A stretch of DNA of 64,000 bases from Psychrobacter sp. Choline-02u-9 (GTDB lineage: Bacteria > Pseudomonadota > Gammaproteobacteria > Pseudomonadales > Moraxellaceae). Shown here piece by piece: positions 48,861-58,322 of this stretch; within the stretch, counting starts at the first letter, position 1, and each line of letters begins with the position of its first letter. The stretch is from NCBI RefSeq assembly GCF_002836505.1, contig NZ_PJBF01000043.1, positions 1 to 64,000 of the forward strand. Reading direction: 5' to 3'. The position numbers and the translations under genes were made by a program. The notes under the pieces are model-generated. The model had not been told where the DNA came from. It was given only the letters and a program-made list of their open reading frames with translations, and ran no database searches.

Positions 48861-49697
48861 TTATTGAGCGTTCGCCATTCCTAGCAATTGACCCATTTGC
48901 ACGACGCTATTGGCTTGCATACTATCTAGCCAGTCAGCCTTCGCTGCTTTTGGTAATACCACGATAGCCGTTGAGCCTAGATAGAAGCGTCCAAGCTCTT
49001 CGCCTGCTGCAAACTGCATGTCATGATCAGACTCGAATATGTCGTCAGTACGAGCAATCTTGCCAGTGGCGACAGTTTCAATACCAGCGACGATCATAGC
49101 ACCAACCATCACGACAGCTGCTTTGCCGTACTTGGTATCAAACATACAGACCAGACGCTCATTACGCGCAAACAAGTCTGGCACGTTAGCCGCCGTAGTA
49201 TTGTTGACCGAAAATAGCGTGCCAGGTACATAGCGAGTCTTGGTCAATGTGCCAGTAAACGGCATATGCACACGGTGATAATTGCTAGGTGCTAAGTAGA
49301 TAGTTGCAAAACTACCATCAGCAAAATAACTGCCATCTTCACTATCAGCAAGCAATTGGCCGACATCATAGTGACGACCTTTTGCCTGTAGCAGTTTGTG
49401 ATCTTCGATTTGTCCTAGCTGAGAGATAATACCGTCCGCAGGGCTCACGATACCGTTTGCCGTGGCGTCGATAGTACGAGCATCTTCTTTTAACTCGCGG
49501 GTAAAAAAGTCATTAAAACTTTCATAAGCGTTAAGGCTTTGGCGTTCGTACTCGTCTAAGCTGATATTATAAGCTTTAGCAAAGCTACGAATAAAGGTGC
49601 GTTTGACATAAGGATGACGACTGGCGGCCAAACGTCCAGCGACTTTACTGAGCTTTTGCTGCGGCACAAGCTGTTGTAAGGTGGTAAATACATTCAT
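48861..49697 (-). CDS. psd: Phosphatidylserine decarboxylase proenzyme
   Basis: Makes phosphatidylethanolamine at the inner membrane. Seen are the FNDFFTRELK stretch near residue 65, the VSPADGIISQLG region, YHRVHMPFTGTL and the self-cleavage triad LGST near residue 248 (pyruvoyl formation at the Ser). I used ATG at 49697 (MNVFTTLQQLVPQQ, 278 residues), where the family usually begins; an in-frame ATG at 49754 would add 19 residues. Neither start has a strong ribosome site. Confidence 0.94.
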   Translation of the reverse strand: MNVFTTLQQLVPQQKLSKVAGRLAASRHPYVKRTFIRSFAKAYNISLDEYERQSLNAYESFNDFFTRELKEDARTIDATANGIVSPADGIISQLGQIEDHKLLQAKGRHYDVGQLLADSEDGSYFADGSFATIYLAPSNYHRVHMPFTGTLTKTRYVPGTLFSVNNTTAANVPDLFARNERLVCMFDTKYGKAAVVMVGAMIVAGIETVATGKIARTDDIFESDHDMQFAAGEELGRFYLGSTAIVVLPKAAKADWLDSMQANSVVQMGQLLGMANAQ

Positions 49698-49971
49698 AAT
49701 AAGGCTACCAAAATAAGGTGTAATGTAATAGGGGCGTGTTGGAAATTCGACCATGGCACTGACAGTGGCTAAAATTGCGCCATACTACGTTGTAAATCTA
49801 GATAAGGCATGAGCATTATCGTCGTTTGACGCCTTGTCTGGAACAGTTTTAGCGATCCGCAGTACCTATTTGTGAATATCAAACACGCCCTAATAATAGT
49901 TAAGTTAATGACGGTATTTTATCATGGACAGCATATTATTGTATGGCCATAATCTGTTAAGGAATTAGTAA

Positions 49972-50424
49972 ATGAAAGCACTCATACAGCGGGTGAAGCA
50001 CGCTAGTGTGGTCGTCGATCAACAGTGTATTGGTGAGATTGAGCATGGAGTATTGGCATATATTGGCTTAGGGCATGAAGACGATTTCGCCGCTGCACAG
50101 CGTATGATTGACAAAATACTGACTTATCGCATTTTTGAAAATGACGAAGATCCGGCCAAATTTGGTAAACTGGATAAAAACGTTCAGCAGATTGGTGGTG
50201 GGCTATTATTGGTCTCGCAATTTACCTTGATGGCAAAAACAGACAAAGGTCGCCGTCCAGACTTTGGTGGTGCGATGGCACCTGCTGCGGCGCAAGCATT
50301 ATTTGAACAACTGGTCGATTATGCCAAAACTAAGCACCCGAACGTGGCAACTGGTCAGTTTGGTGCGGATATGCAAGTGTCGAGTGTCAATGATGGGCCG
50401 CTTAATTTTTTACTAGAAATCTGA
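49972..50424 (+). CDS. dtd: D-aminoacyl-tRNA deacylase
   Basis: Hydrolyses mischarged D-aminoacyl-tRNAs. The start MKALIQRVKHASVVVD, the GGLLLVSQFTL motif and the GRRPDFGGAM stretch are typical. The C-terminal Gly-cisPro motif appears as NDGPLNFLLE, where many DTDs have NxGPVT; the Gly-Pro pair itself is kept. Length 150 is normal. AAGGAATTAGTAA precedes the ATG. Confidence 0.96.
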   Translation: MKALIQRVKHASVVVDQQCIGEIEHGVLAYIGLGHEDDFAAAQRMIDKILTYRIFENDEDPAKFGKLDKNVQQIGGGLLLVSQFTLMAKTDKGRRPDFGGAMAPAAAQALFEQLVDYAKTKHPNVATGQFGADMQVSSVNDGPLNFLLEI

Positions 50425-50431
50425 TTTTAGA

Positions 50432-50465
50432 GTGTCATCAAGCTGTCATAATTAATCCGTTTAAT
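50432..50465 (+). promoter_or_regulatory. Pho box and -10 element of phoB
   Basis: GTGTCAT-CAAG-CTGTCAT (50432-50449) is two 7-bp repeats with a 4-bp linker, the classic PhoB site (CTGTCAT-N4-CTGTCAC) with two deviations. TTTAAT at 50460-50465, 10 bp further on, fits as the -10 element, since Pho boxes stand in for the -35. It lies about 70 bp before the phoB ATG, implying autoregulation. Confidence 0.75.
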
Positions 50466-50536
50466 AGGTAGAGACTGGTGAGTATATATCGCCTTTTTAA
50501 ATGCTAGATTTTGTCCGCTAACACCGAGAATGTCCT

Positions 50537-51241
50537 ATGTATAATGAGCAAATTTTGATTGTTGAAGATGAGCCTGCGATTCGTGAAATGGTTGTCATGA
50601 CGCTAGAGATGGCTGGGTTTGATAGCTTGCAAGCGGCAGATGTGTCAGAGGCGCATCAGCAAGTGGTAGATCATAGACCATCACTGATACTGTTAGATTG
50701 GATGTTGCCGGGTGACAAGAGCGGTGTGGATTTTTGTCGTATGCTCAAAAATGATGAACTACTCTCTGAAATACCAGTCATTATGCTAACGGCAAAAAGT
50801 GAAGAAGACAGTAAGGTGCATGGTCTTGATGCAGGCGCAGATGATTATATGACCAAGCCTTTTTCGACTCGTGAGCTGATTTCTAGAATCAAAGCCGTAC
50901 TACGCCGCAGTAGTGCTATGAGTAGCGATAAACCTATCGAAATTGGACAGTTAAGTCTAGATACCAAGAGTCAGCGTGTGACAGCTGCAGGTAAAATCGT
51001 TGATGTTGGGCCCACAGAGTATCGCCTATTGGCATTTTTTATGAGTCACCCTGAGCGCGCCTATACACGAACGCAGCTACTCGATCAGGTATGGGGCGGC
51101 AATGTATATATCGAAGACCGAACCATCGATGTGCATATCAAACGTCTACGTAAATTACTGCGACCTTATGACTGTGATACATTGATACAGACGGTACGTG
51201 GAACAGGCTACCGATTTTCTAGCCTGATTGAGCCAAGTTAA
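50537..51241 (+). CDS. phoB: Phosphate regulon response regulator PhoB
   Basis: OmpR-type response regulator. The receiver domain has acidic residues at 10-12 (EDE), the phosphoacceptor Asp54 in LLDWMLPG and a Lys in MTKPFS. The winged-helix effector domain has GPTEYRLLAFFM and YIEDRTIDVHIKRLRKLL. Length 234 is normal. It lies between its own Pho box and phoR, and controls phosphate scavenging genes. Confidence 0.96.
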   Translation: MYNEQILIVEDEPAIREMVVMTLEMAGFDSLQAADVSEAHQQVVDHRPSLILLDWMLPGDKSGVDFCRMLKNDELLSEIPVIMLTAKSEEDSKVHGLDAGADDYMTKPFSTRELISRIKAVLRRSSAMSSDKPIEIGQLSLDTKSQRVTAAGKIVDVGPTEYRLLAFFMSHPERAYTRTQLLDQVWGGNVYIEDRTIDVHIKRLRKLLRPYDCDTLIQTVRGTGYRFSSLIEPS

Positions 51242-51299
51242 TCTTGTACAAATAATGCCGCAGCAATATAAAGGCAGCGGATAGTGGTAAGGATAAAAA

Positions 51300-52391
51300 A
51301 TGGACAAGATAGCGCCAGCACAACGTGAGCAATCAGCTCTATTAGAGCAAATATCTACTCAAAGTACAGCGGAGCAACTCAAAAAAATCGGCAGTGCACT
51401 ACGAGCCTTGCGCGATGCAGTGATTTTGCTCAACAACAATGATGGTCTGGAATGGTGGAATCAGGCAGCACAAGACTTATTGCTGCTACAGCCAGAAGAT
51501 AAAGGTCAAAATATTTTTGACTTTATCACTGTACCTGAGTTCCGCCAGTATTATGAAGGTACAACGATACCTAACGATGGCGTCCATATAGAATCATGGC
51601 GAGATCCTAGTCGCTACTTAAAGTGTGAACTGACCCCTTTCGGTGATGAAAAACTGCTGTTTGTATATGATGTGACCCGCTTGCGGCACTTAGAGCAAAT
51701 GCGTCAGGATTTTGTCGCAAATGTCTCGCATGAGCTTAGAACACCATTGACGGTAATGATGGGCTACCTAGAAAATTTCTCCGATCAGCCAGATATGCCG
51801 CCGCAATGGCGTCGTGGTTTTGAGCTGATGACCCAGCAAACAGCCCGTATGAACAGAATTGTGAACGACTTACTGCTATTGTCTAAGATTGAAATCGAAG
51901 AGTCACACGAGCTGCATTACATAGATATGACTAAGCTACTGACCAATATCTATGACGATGCACAGGCCTACAACCAAGCGTACAAACACATCATTCATTT
52001 GCATATAGATACGTATGATGGGCTGTACGGGTCAGAGATGTACTTGAATAGTGCGCTATCCAATCTAGTAATCAATGCGATCAAATATACGCCAAAGGGT
52101 GGCAATATCACTATCAGCTGGACAAGGACGTCTGATGGCTGCCGTTTCGCGGTCGAAGATGATGGGATCGGTATTGCGTCAGAGCATATCGCCCGTTTGA
52201 CAGAGCGTTTCTATCGTATCGACAAAGGTCGTAGCCGTGCAACAGGTGGTACGGGGTTGGGATTAGCGATTGTAAAACACGTACTGCACCAGCACGAAGC
52301 GCAATTGCAAATCGATTCAGTAGAAGGGGAAGGGTCGACATTTAGTGTGGTATTTCCTTCAAACTACGTCAGATCCGTCACAGCCAATTAA
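51300..52391 (+). CDS. phoR: Phosphate regulon sensor kinase PhoR-like, without membrane segments
   Basis: Histidine kinase pairing with PhoB. A PAS-like domain (about 30-125) leads to the H-box FVANVSHELRTPLTVMMGYL with His144, the N-box NLVINAIKYTPKGG, the G1/G2 boxes DDGIGI and GGTGLGLAIV. It is 363 residues. E. coli PhoR (about 430) begins with membrane helices, but here the N-terminus (MDKIAPAQREQS...) is hydrophilic and no hydrophobic helix is seen. It starts 58 nt after phoB, so there is no room for a missed N-terminus. Confidence 0.92.
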   Translation: MDKIAPAQREQSALLEQISTQSTAEQLKKIGSALRALRDAVILLNNNDGLEWWNQAAQDLLLLQPEDKGQNIFDFITVPEFRQYYEGTTIPNDGVHIESWRDPSRYLKCELTPFGDEKLLFVYDVTRLRHLEQMRQDFVANVSHELRTPLTVMMGYLENFSDQPDMPPQWRRGFELMTQQTARMNRIVNDLLLLSKIEIEESHELHYIDMTKLLTNIYDDAQAYNQAYKHIIHLHIDTYDGLYGSEMYLNSALSNLVINAIKYTPKGGNITISWTRTSDGCRFAVEDDGIGIASEHIARLTERFYRIDKGRSRATGGTGLGLAIVKHVLHQHEAQLQIDSVEGEGSTFSVVFPSNYVRSVTAN

Positions 52392-52498
52392 TATAATTTC
52401 TGGCTTATATTAGCGTTGGTTTTTCGGCTTCGATCTTTTGGTTAATACAAACTTAGCACTACTTCAAATTAGGTTAACGACATACCTTTCTGTATTCG

Positions 52499-53116
52499 CT
52501 AATCCTTTTGCAAAAGTGGATAAGGGTTGACCGCACTGCCATTAATATAGATACCATAGTGTACATGTGTCGGTGTTCCTTTTGCATTACCGCTATCACC
52601 CACATAACCTATCACGTCGCCCTGATTGACCCAGTCATTGGGGGAGATGTCAGCATAGTCCTCTAGATGAGCGTAGTAATGTCCTGCGCCACCAGGCCCT
52701 ACCACCACGACTACGCGCCCACCTAATGTGTTCTCACCAACTTTGCTTACTACGCCTTGTGTGGTCGACTGCACAGGAGTGTTGCGCGGCGCAAAGATAT
52801 CGATGCCTTCGTGGGAGCGGCCTTGGCTACGTGCCGCGCCCCAAGTGTCTGTCAGGTTTCGTTCTGGTAGTGGACTGGGCAAGCTGTTTTCGGTCGGCAG
52901 TTCTTGTTGCAATAGACTCAATTGCTGCCATTTGGCAACCACAAATGACTGCGTCTGTTGGCTAATACTAGGTAGTAGCTTATCGAAGACAAATAACAGT
53001 GCTAGCAATACGATAGCCTTAATCAATAGGCTTATTAAACGACTAAAAAAAGAAGGTCTGGGAGGCTGGTTATTTCCATCTGCTAGCATTGATGTCTCAT
53101 ATATATTTGATGTCAT
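52499..53116 (-). CDS. M23 family metallopeptidase (LytM-type)
   Basis: A peptidoglycan endopeptidase-like protein. One membrane segment ([20 protein letters not shown] region) is followed by a periplasmic LytM domain with the zinc-ligand motifs [18 protein letters not shown] and THVHYGIYI. All zinc ligands are present, so activity is likely. The start is unclear: the longest frame begins at an unlikely TTG at 53221, and I took the ATG at 53116, with another possible at 53089. It diverges from the exonuclease gene. Confidence 0.85.
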   Translation of the reverse strand: MTSNIYETSMLADGNNQPPRPSFFSRLISLLIKAIVLLALLFVFDKLLPSISQQTQSFVVAKWQQLSLLQQELPTENSLPSPLPERNLTDTWGAARSQGRSHEGIDIFAPRNTPVQSTTQGVVSKVGENTLGGRVVVVVGPGGAGHYYAHLEDYADISPNDWVNQGDVIGYVGDSGNAKGTPTHVHYGIYINGSAVNPYPLLQKD

Positions 53117-53286
53117 TTGAGTTTTGATTATAAAAGCTTCGTCTAACAACGTATGTATCGCATTGTTATCTATCGTTTTTACCCCCATAGATATTCTTAT
53201 GGTTAAGAATATAGACAGCAAATACAGTTTTATCTACTTAACATTTCTGCTGAGCATAGACAGTTGCTACTGATGGTTAATACTTT

Positions 53287-54009
53287 ATGAATGATGCTTT
53301 TAAGCCTACTGATATTTCTGCCACGCGCGAAACAGCGCTGGTTATCGATACCGAAACAGATCAGGGCAGTGATCCCAGACCTATCCAAGTTGCTACTATC
53401 AATGTAGCAACTGGTTTTGAGTGGATGAAATACTTTAATAGTGGTCGATCTATTTCACCTATTGTCATAAAGGTGCATGGTATTACCGATGATGATGTAG
53501 CTGGTCTTGAGCGTTTTGAGCTGGATCAGTTTGAGCTGCCAGAGTATTTGATTGGTCATAATGTACGCTTTGATTGGCGAGTGATTGGCAGTCCTTCTGC
53601 TAAGCTGATTTGTACAGTGAGACTTGCGCGGGCAGCCTTTCCAGAATGGCGTGCTTACGGTCAATCTAAGTGTATCGAGCAGCTGTTGGGCAAGGGTGAG
53701 GCGAGTGCAATGACAATTGCCGCTCATGACGCGCTTGGCGATGCTCGAATGTGTTATTTGCTGTATCAAGCATGCTGCGAGCGTCTAGAGATTGCGCCGA
53801 CAGATTTTGCAGCGGCACATGCTATCTCTAATAAAGCGACCCCTGTGAGCAAGATGCCGTTTGGTAAGCATAAAGGCAAACCGATCAAAGATGTGCCCAT
53901 CAGCTATGTTAAATGGATGATAGGCAATATTCATAATATGCAGCCTTCGCTGTATTCGGCACTGACTAAACGTTTACAGCTAGAAGAAGCGGAAAACGCG
54001 GAAAAGTAA
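53287..54009 (+). CDS. DnaQ-like 3'-5' exonuclease with C-terminal DUF3820
   Basis: A 240-residue protein. The exonuclease part shows VIDTET (Exo I), IGHNVRFDW (Exo II) and AAHDALGDARMCY (Exo III), the DEDDh set. The C-terminal region, KMPFGKHKGKPIKDVPISYVKW, is a DUF3820 domain. This ExoX-like combination degrades short single strands in repair or RNA turnover. The ribosome site before ATG is weak. Confidence 0.9.
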   Translation: MNDAFKPTDISATRETALVIDTETDQGSDPRPIQVATINVATGFEWMKYFNSGRSISPIVIKVHGITDDDVAGLERFELDQFELPEYLIGHNVRFDWRVIGSPSAKLICTVRLARAAFPEWRAYGQSKCIEQLLGKGEASAMTIAAHDALGDARMCYLLYQACCERLEIAPTDFAAAHAISNKATPVSKMPFGKHKGKPIKDVPISYVKWMIGNIHNMQPSLYSALTKRLQLEEAENAEK

Positions 54010-54057
54010 TCTAAGTTATCATAGGTCTGCTATGTAAGGTGCGACATGGTGCTAAGC

Positions 54058-55023
54058 TTATGGTTGGTCGTGCAACCATGTCACTGCCATTTGCCATAGC
54101 TGCGGTGCTTTGATATTGGTCTTACTGCTAAAATAGCGCATATGACCGATATTATTTAGTCCAAAATCCTCAGGGTCTAAGAATCGCTTTTCGACAGGCA
54201 TTTTTGTAAATACCCTTATCATATCGTCCATGTTTTCACTGTTGGCGATATCATCATCGCTAAAGCCAAGCCACAGTGCTGGCATGCTGAGCTCATCATA
54301 GAAATGCGTATGTATGCTTTTGCCAAATGCGGTCTTGATATAGCCTTCGCCATTGCACCATTCACGCCATTGACGCGCTACTCCGCGTGGTAGCGGCTCA
54401 CCCATACCGATTTTGTCTGACGGCGTATAGCCTAGTGTTAAATTAGTGAATGGAATAAACGCATCCATAAAGCCCATAGCTTTGAGTTTATATGGCATGC
54501 CCATGTTTTTGATACGCCCTGACGAGCAAGCGACATTGAACACTGAGCCAATCGCCTGATAATTGGGCATCAAGCCAATGAGCTGACCACCTGCGCTATG
54601 ACCGATAAGATGATAAGTCGCATCAGGAAACTCATCTTGTAAGGCATCAAGTACAGCTGGCATGTCGTGGCGACCCCAACTGATTAAGGAAGCGCTACAT
54701 TTTGCCAGTTCGGTCGATAGTGACTCACCGATTCCTTCATTATCAAAGGTCAGCACTCCAAAGCCGCTTTCTGCTAGGTAGGTCGCAAAATTATGATAAA
54801 AGTGACGCTTAATACCTGTGGCAGGTGCCATCATGACGGCTTTTTTTGTTGCATCTTTAGGGCGATAGACCGTGGCTGCCAATGCTTGGTTGCGATCGGT
54901 CATGATGCTTAATGAGTAAGTATCAATATTGCTCGCGTCATTCGTATTGCTTTTACTAGTGAGATTGCTATTAACCACAGAGCTTGATAGCTCGGCAGTA
55001 GGAGAGGTGTTGTGATTATCCAT
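54058..55023 (-). CDS. Alpha/beta hydrolase
   Basis: A 321-residue soluble hydrolase. The nucleophile elbow is LIGHSAGGQL near residue 150, and GFGVLTFDNEGIGES sits at the usual oxyanion region. A late Asp and NNIGHMRYF (His) would complete the triad. The first 35 residues are Ser/Asn/Thr-rich and probably disordered. It resembles the serine aminopeptidase/lysophospholipase-like S33 group. The substrate is unknown. Confidence 0.85.
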   Translation of the reverse strand: MDNHNTSPTAELSSSVVNSNLTSKSNTNDASNIDTYSLSIMTDRNQALAATVYRPKDATKKAVMMAPATGIKRHFYHNFATYLAESGFGVLTFDNEGIGESLSTELAKCSASLISWGRHDMPAVLDALQDEFPDATYHLIGHSAGGQLIGLMPNYQAIGSVFNVACSSGRIKNMGMPYKLKAMGFMDAFIPFTNLTLGYTPSDKIGMGEPLPRGVARQWREWCNGEGYIKTAFGKSIHTHFYDELSMPALWLGFSDDDIANSENMDDMIRVFTKMPVEKRFLDPEDFGLNNIGHMRYFSSKTNIKAPQLWQMAVTWLHDQP

Positions 55024-55326
55024 GGGTATACCTTAGTATTTTTATTAGTAGATAATGAATATCGAACTATGATGAACAATAAATGCGCATCTTGAAAGTG
55101 TAGTCGTTGCGTAGTGATAAATCGTTGTGACTATGTGGTAGCATTGCTTATGTTAAGATAAATGCTGGCAAGACAGTTGCTCAAATATGACTTACAAGTT
55201 TTGTATAGCTTGGCTGAGTTTGTCTTATGAATCATGTGCATGACAATATAAATGACAGGTGTCGGTATGCAGCCTTCACTAATAACAAGCGCTCAATAAA
55301 AACTGACAGGTAATTAAGGAAGCTAT

Positions 55327-56010
55327 ATGCAAATGAAAATCAACGATGATACTTATGACGTAATCACGAGTAAAGACATTACAAATATCGAAAAAGCAGT
55401 CGATAAGTCTGCCTTGTCAATGCCGCTCGTGGCTGTGTATTGCGGTTCGCGCTTGGGCAATGGTGATGTGTATGAACAGGCGGCACGCGAGCTTGGCAGT
55501 GCTTTGGCAAATAATGGCATGGGGCTAGTATATGGTGGCGCTAGTATCGGTCTGATGGGCGCAGTTGCGGATGAAGTAATCAATGGCGGCGCGCAAGCAG
55601 TGGGCGTGATTCCAACCTTTATGCTCAAGCACGAAATCGCTCACGAGCAGCTGACTCGTTTGCATTTGACTGACACTATGCACACGCGTAAGACCGTTAT
55701 GGCAGAGTATGCCGATGCCTTTATCACGCTACCAGGCGGGCTAGGAACATTAGAAGAGATTATGGAAATCGCCACGTGGCGTCAATTGTACCAGCACGAA
55801 AAACCAATGATTATTCTAAATATCAATGGTTTTTATGACCGTATGATTGAGCATTTGAAATATACCACTGAGCAAGGCTTTATGAAGCAGGAAGATTTAG
55901 ACCGTCTAGTGGTGTGCAATACCATCAGCGAAGCGATCGATATGCTACAGACAGTAGTGACCATAGATGATGCTGTGGATACAGAAAAGATGGCAGGCAG
56001 TAATAGTTAA
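55327..56010 (+). CDS. LOG family protein (cytokinin riboside phosphoribohydrolase-like)
   Basis: A 227-residue Rossmann-fold protein. VYCGSRLGN near residue 37, VYGGASIGLMGAVAD and the signature PGGLGTLEEIMEIATWRQL (PGGxGTxxE) are all present. Family members cleave N6-modified or plain nucleoside monophosphates, though bacterial roles are poorly known. About 35 N-terminal and 20 C-terminal residues are extra to the core. AAGGAAG precedes the ATG. Confidence 0.9.
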   Translation: MQMKINDDTYDVITSKDITNIEKAVDKSALSMPLVAVYCGSRLGNGDVYEQAARELGSALANNGMGLVYGGASIGLMGAVADEVINGGAQAVGVIPTFMLKHEIAHEQLTRLHLTDTMHTRKTVMAEYADAFITLPGGLGTLEEIMEIATWRQLYQHEKPMIILNINGFYDRMIEHLKYTTEQGFMKQEDLDRLVVCNTISEAIDMLQTVVTIDDAVDTEKMAGSNS

Positions 56011-56062
56011 GCCGTATAGCTATTTATACATAGCAAATGCTTAAATATTAAAAGCTATGACG

Positions 56063-56106
56063 AAAAAAGGAGCAGATAACCAAATCTCGGTTATCTGCTC
56101 CTTTGT
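56063..56106. terminator. Intrinsic terminator
   Basis: GGAGCAGATAACC / GGTTATCTGCTCC, perfect 13-bp stem with a 6-nt loop. The T-run is clean on the minus strand (ending the FAD enzyme gene) and weaker on the plus strand (LOG gene). Confidence 0.92.
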
Positions 56107-56142
56107 TATATGTATTAACAACCTATCAGCGAATCATGTCTA

Positions 56143-57762
56143 TTAGGCATCAGCAGGCGTGAGATCGTCCAATGCTACTTCACGAATACTATGATTAACA
56201 TGAGCCATAGCGATTGGAAATCCACGCTGCTCAGCGAGCTCACGAGCAACCTCATCGACAGCGAGGCTATCGTTATGGACAAGATATGACCACTCATGGG
56301 CATAGCGACTACGATTCAGAGGTGTATCGTTCTCTATCAAGCCTAGATTTGTCAGCTCATTAACTATTTGATCAGCGGCAATCAAGGTCGAAGATGCTTT
56401 GACGTTTTCTGCACGGGCATAGCGTATATTAGAGTACAAGCTCACGTCAGCGACTCGCAGCGTATCATCCTGCCCAGGAATCTGCTGCCCACCATATAGT
56501 GCGTTACCAACAGTACGTGCGCTGTTAAATGTCGGTACAAACTCCGCCACATACTCAATCGCTTGCTGACTACGTGCCTGTAGGGGCGCTTTATCCCAAC
56601 CATCTTCAATATAATGCACATATTGCTGTGGCAGTTTGGGCTGCGCACTGTCTTCACTCGATGCGACAAGACCATCATCAAACAGAGTAATGGCTTTACT
56701 CATACCGTGAATCTGAAAGTATCCGCCAGGGTAGGGAGTAAGCTGCGCCATGCCTTCTGGCGTTCCTCGTTGACCGTAGACGATAATCTCTGGTATCTGT
56801 CCACCAGCATCGCCCCAATGGGTCACATAAGACGATTTGAACTCGACCATACGTGTGACTTCGACACCGACCATATCGTCAATAACACCTGTACGGAATC
56901 CGCAAGCATTGACTAGATAATCAACTTCAATAGACTCAGGCTGAGAGGCATGTTCTTGACTATGGATTTGTTGATAGTCGATACGCCATTTGGTGACATG
57001 ATGGTCAGCGTTGGTACAGTTCTCACAATCTACTGGTACGACTTTTTGCACAGCAGTTTCGGTAAATACGTGCGCATTATCGTATTCTTCAAGTGCAAGT
57101 TTGGCAGAAGCGGCTAAACGAAAAATGTTCCAACCATATTCTTGGACAACAATTAACGGAAATTTAACTTTGTTTAAATCCAAGTATCTAGCGACTGGAA
57201 CCATCCATTCATCAATCGTACTTGGTACAGCGACTTGCTCACGTTCAGACAGCTCAATCAATTGCTCATGGCTGTAGAGTTGATAGTAATCTTCAGGCTC
57301 ACCCAATACCTTATTATTAGCATCTTGCTCGATCAATTCTTGATAAGCATCGGTCAAAATGTCTAAACGCGGTAGTAAATCTTCAGGCAGTCCTTCGTCA
57401 CGTGTCGGTACAGCAAACACAGTAGGACGGACGTCAATAGTGTGCGGATACAAACGCAAAATATCGATACATTGCTTAAGCAGCGCTACGCAATCTTCGT
57501 CCGGTATTTCACGGTACAAGTTACCACCTGCATGCAAATGACACATAGGTGGTCCATCAATGAGAGATTTTTTCTTTTCAAACAAATAGGTCTCTAATCC
57601 TAACGCAGCAAGTCGAATCGCAATCGTCGATCCCGCAGTACCGCCGCCCAAAATGCCAACGCGCTTTTTAGGTTGAGTGTTTTGTGCCCCATAAGATAAC
57701 ACCCCAGAATGAGCGTCACGATTAAAGGATTGAGCGTATTTTTTATCAAAAGACTGAGTCAT
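56143..57762 (-). CDS. FAD-dependent oxidoreductase of unknown substrate
   Basis: A 539-residue flavoprotein. The N-terminal FAD motif GILGGGTAGSTIAIRLAALG (near 35) is followed by EKKKSLIDGPPMCHLHAGG and the PQQYV and GYFQIHGMSK regions in the catalytic part. No signal peptide or membrane segment was seen. It looks like a standalone cytosolic oxidoreductase. I do not recognise the subfamily. Confidence 0.8.
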   Translation of the reverse strand: MTQSFDKKYAQSFNRDAHSGVLSYGAQNTQPKKRVGILGGGTAGSTIAIRLAALGLETYLFEKKKSLIDGPPMCHLHAGGNLYREIPDEDCVALLKQCIDILRLYPHTIDVRPTVFAVPTRDEGLPEDLLPRLDILTDAYQELIEQDANNKVLGEPEDYYQLYSHEQLIELSEREQVAVPSTIDEWMVPVARYLDLNKVKFPLIVVQEYGWNIFRLAASAKLALEEYDNAHVFTETAVQKVVPVDCENCTNADHHVTKWRIDYQQIHSQEHASQPESIEVDYLVNACGFRTGVIDDMVGVEVTRMVEFKSSYVTHWGDAGGQIPEIIVYGQRGTPEGMAQLTPYPGGYFQIHGMSKAITLFDDGLVASSEDSAQPKLPQQYVHYIEDGWDKAPLQARSQQAIEYVAEFVPTFNSARTVGNALYGGQQIPGQDDTLRVADVSLYSNIRYARAENVKASSTLIAADQIVNELTNLGLIENDTPLNRSRYAHEWSYLVHNDSLAVDEVARELAEQRGFPIAMAHVNHSIREVALDDLTPADA

Positions 57763-58319
57763 TGTCGTCGTTGTATCCTTAATAGCATCTGTATTAGGCC
57801 GTGCTCGGTATATGTATCAAATGTTCTATATTTCTTGATATGAGTGCGAAGGTAATTAAGTTCAACACACAAATCTGAACTTCAATAGTCATCTTTTCTA
57901 TTGTTTAGCCATTCTTCATCTCTATAGGTTTATTTTACGAAGAACTACAGACAATATGATGGGAAATACGTAAGAAGATGCATGAGTTTTGTCAACGAGT
58001 CGCTATATGTGTGAATTTTTTCAGACAAACGAGCCTGTCTAAAAATAGAGTAAACGAGAGAAGTGGCAAACTTGTGAAATCGAAAATAAGCTCGTTTTAT
58101 TATTTTGTAAAATTCGACCGCTTTTGTAAGTATATATATTGGTAGCCGAGATAACTTAAATGCATATGCTATATTCATTTTGCTTAACAAGAAGCGTAGG
58201 TTCTGTTTTGATGACTGTTCAGAATTACAAATGTCAAAATTAACAAAAGGGACAGTCGATAAAGTAAACGACAACAAGCTTATCGCTATAAAAAATACGA
58301 CTAAAATTACAAGGAGGTT
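57763..58319. other. 557-bp intergenic region
   Basis: A/T-rich gap between two divergent genes, expected to hold both promoters. A small inverted pair AAAATAA/TTATTTT lies around 58082-58106. A frame of 110 codons on the minus strand (57945-58277) looks like chance. I see nothing else. Confidence 0.3.
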
Positions 58320-58322
58320 ATG

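Noticed and set aside
57945-58277. 110-codon frame on the minus strand in a gap
   Set aside because: No ribosome site, no recognisable domain, A/T-rich composition like the rest of the gap. It overlaps the expected promoter region of the lipoprotein gene.
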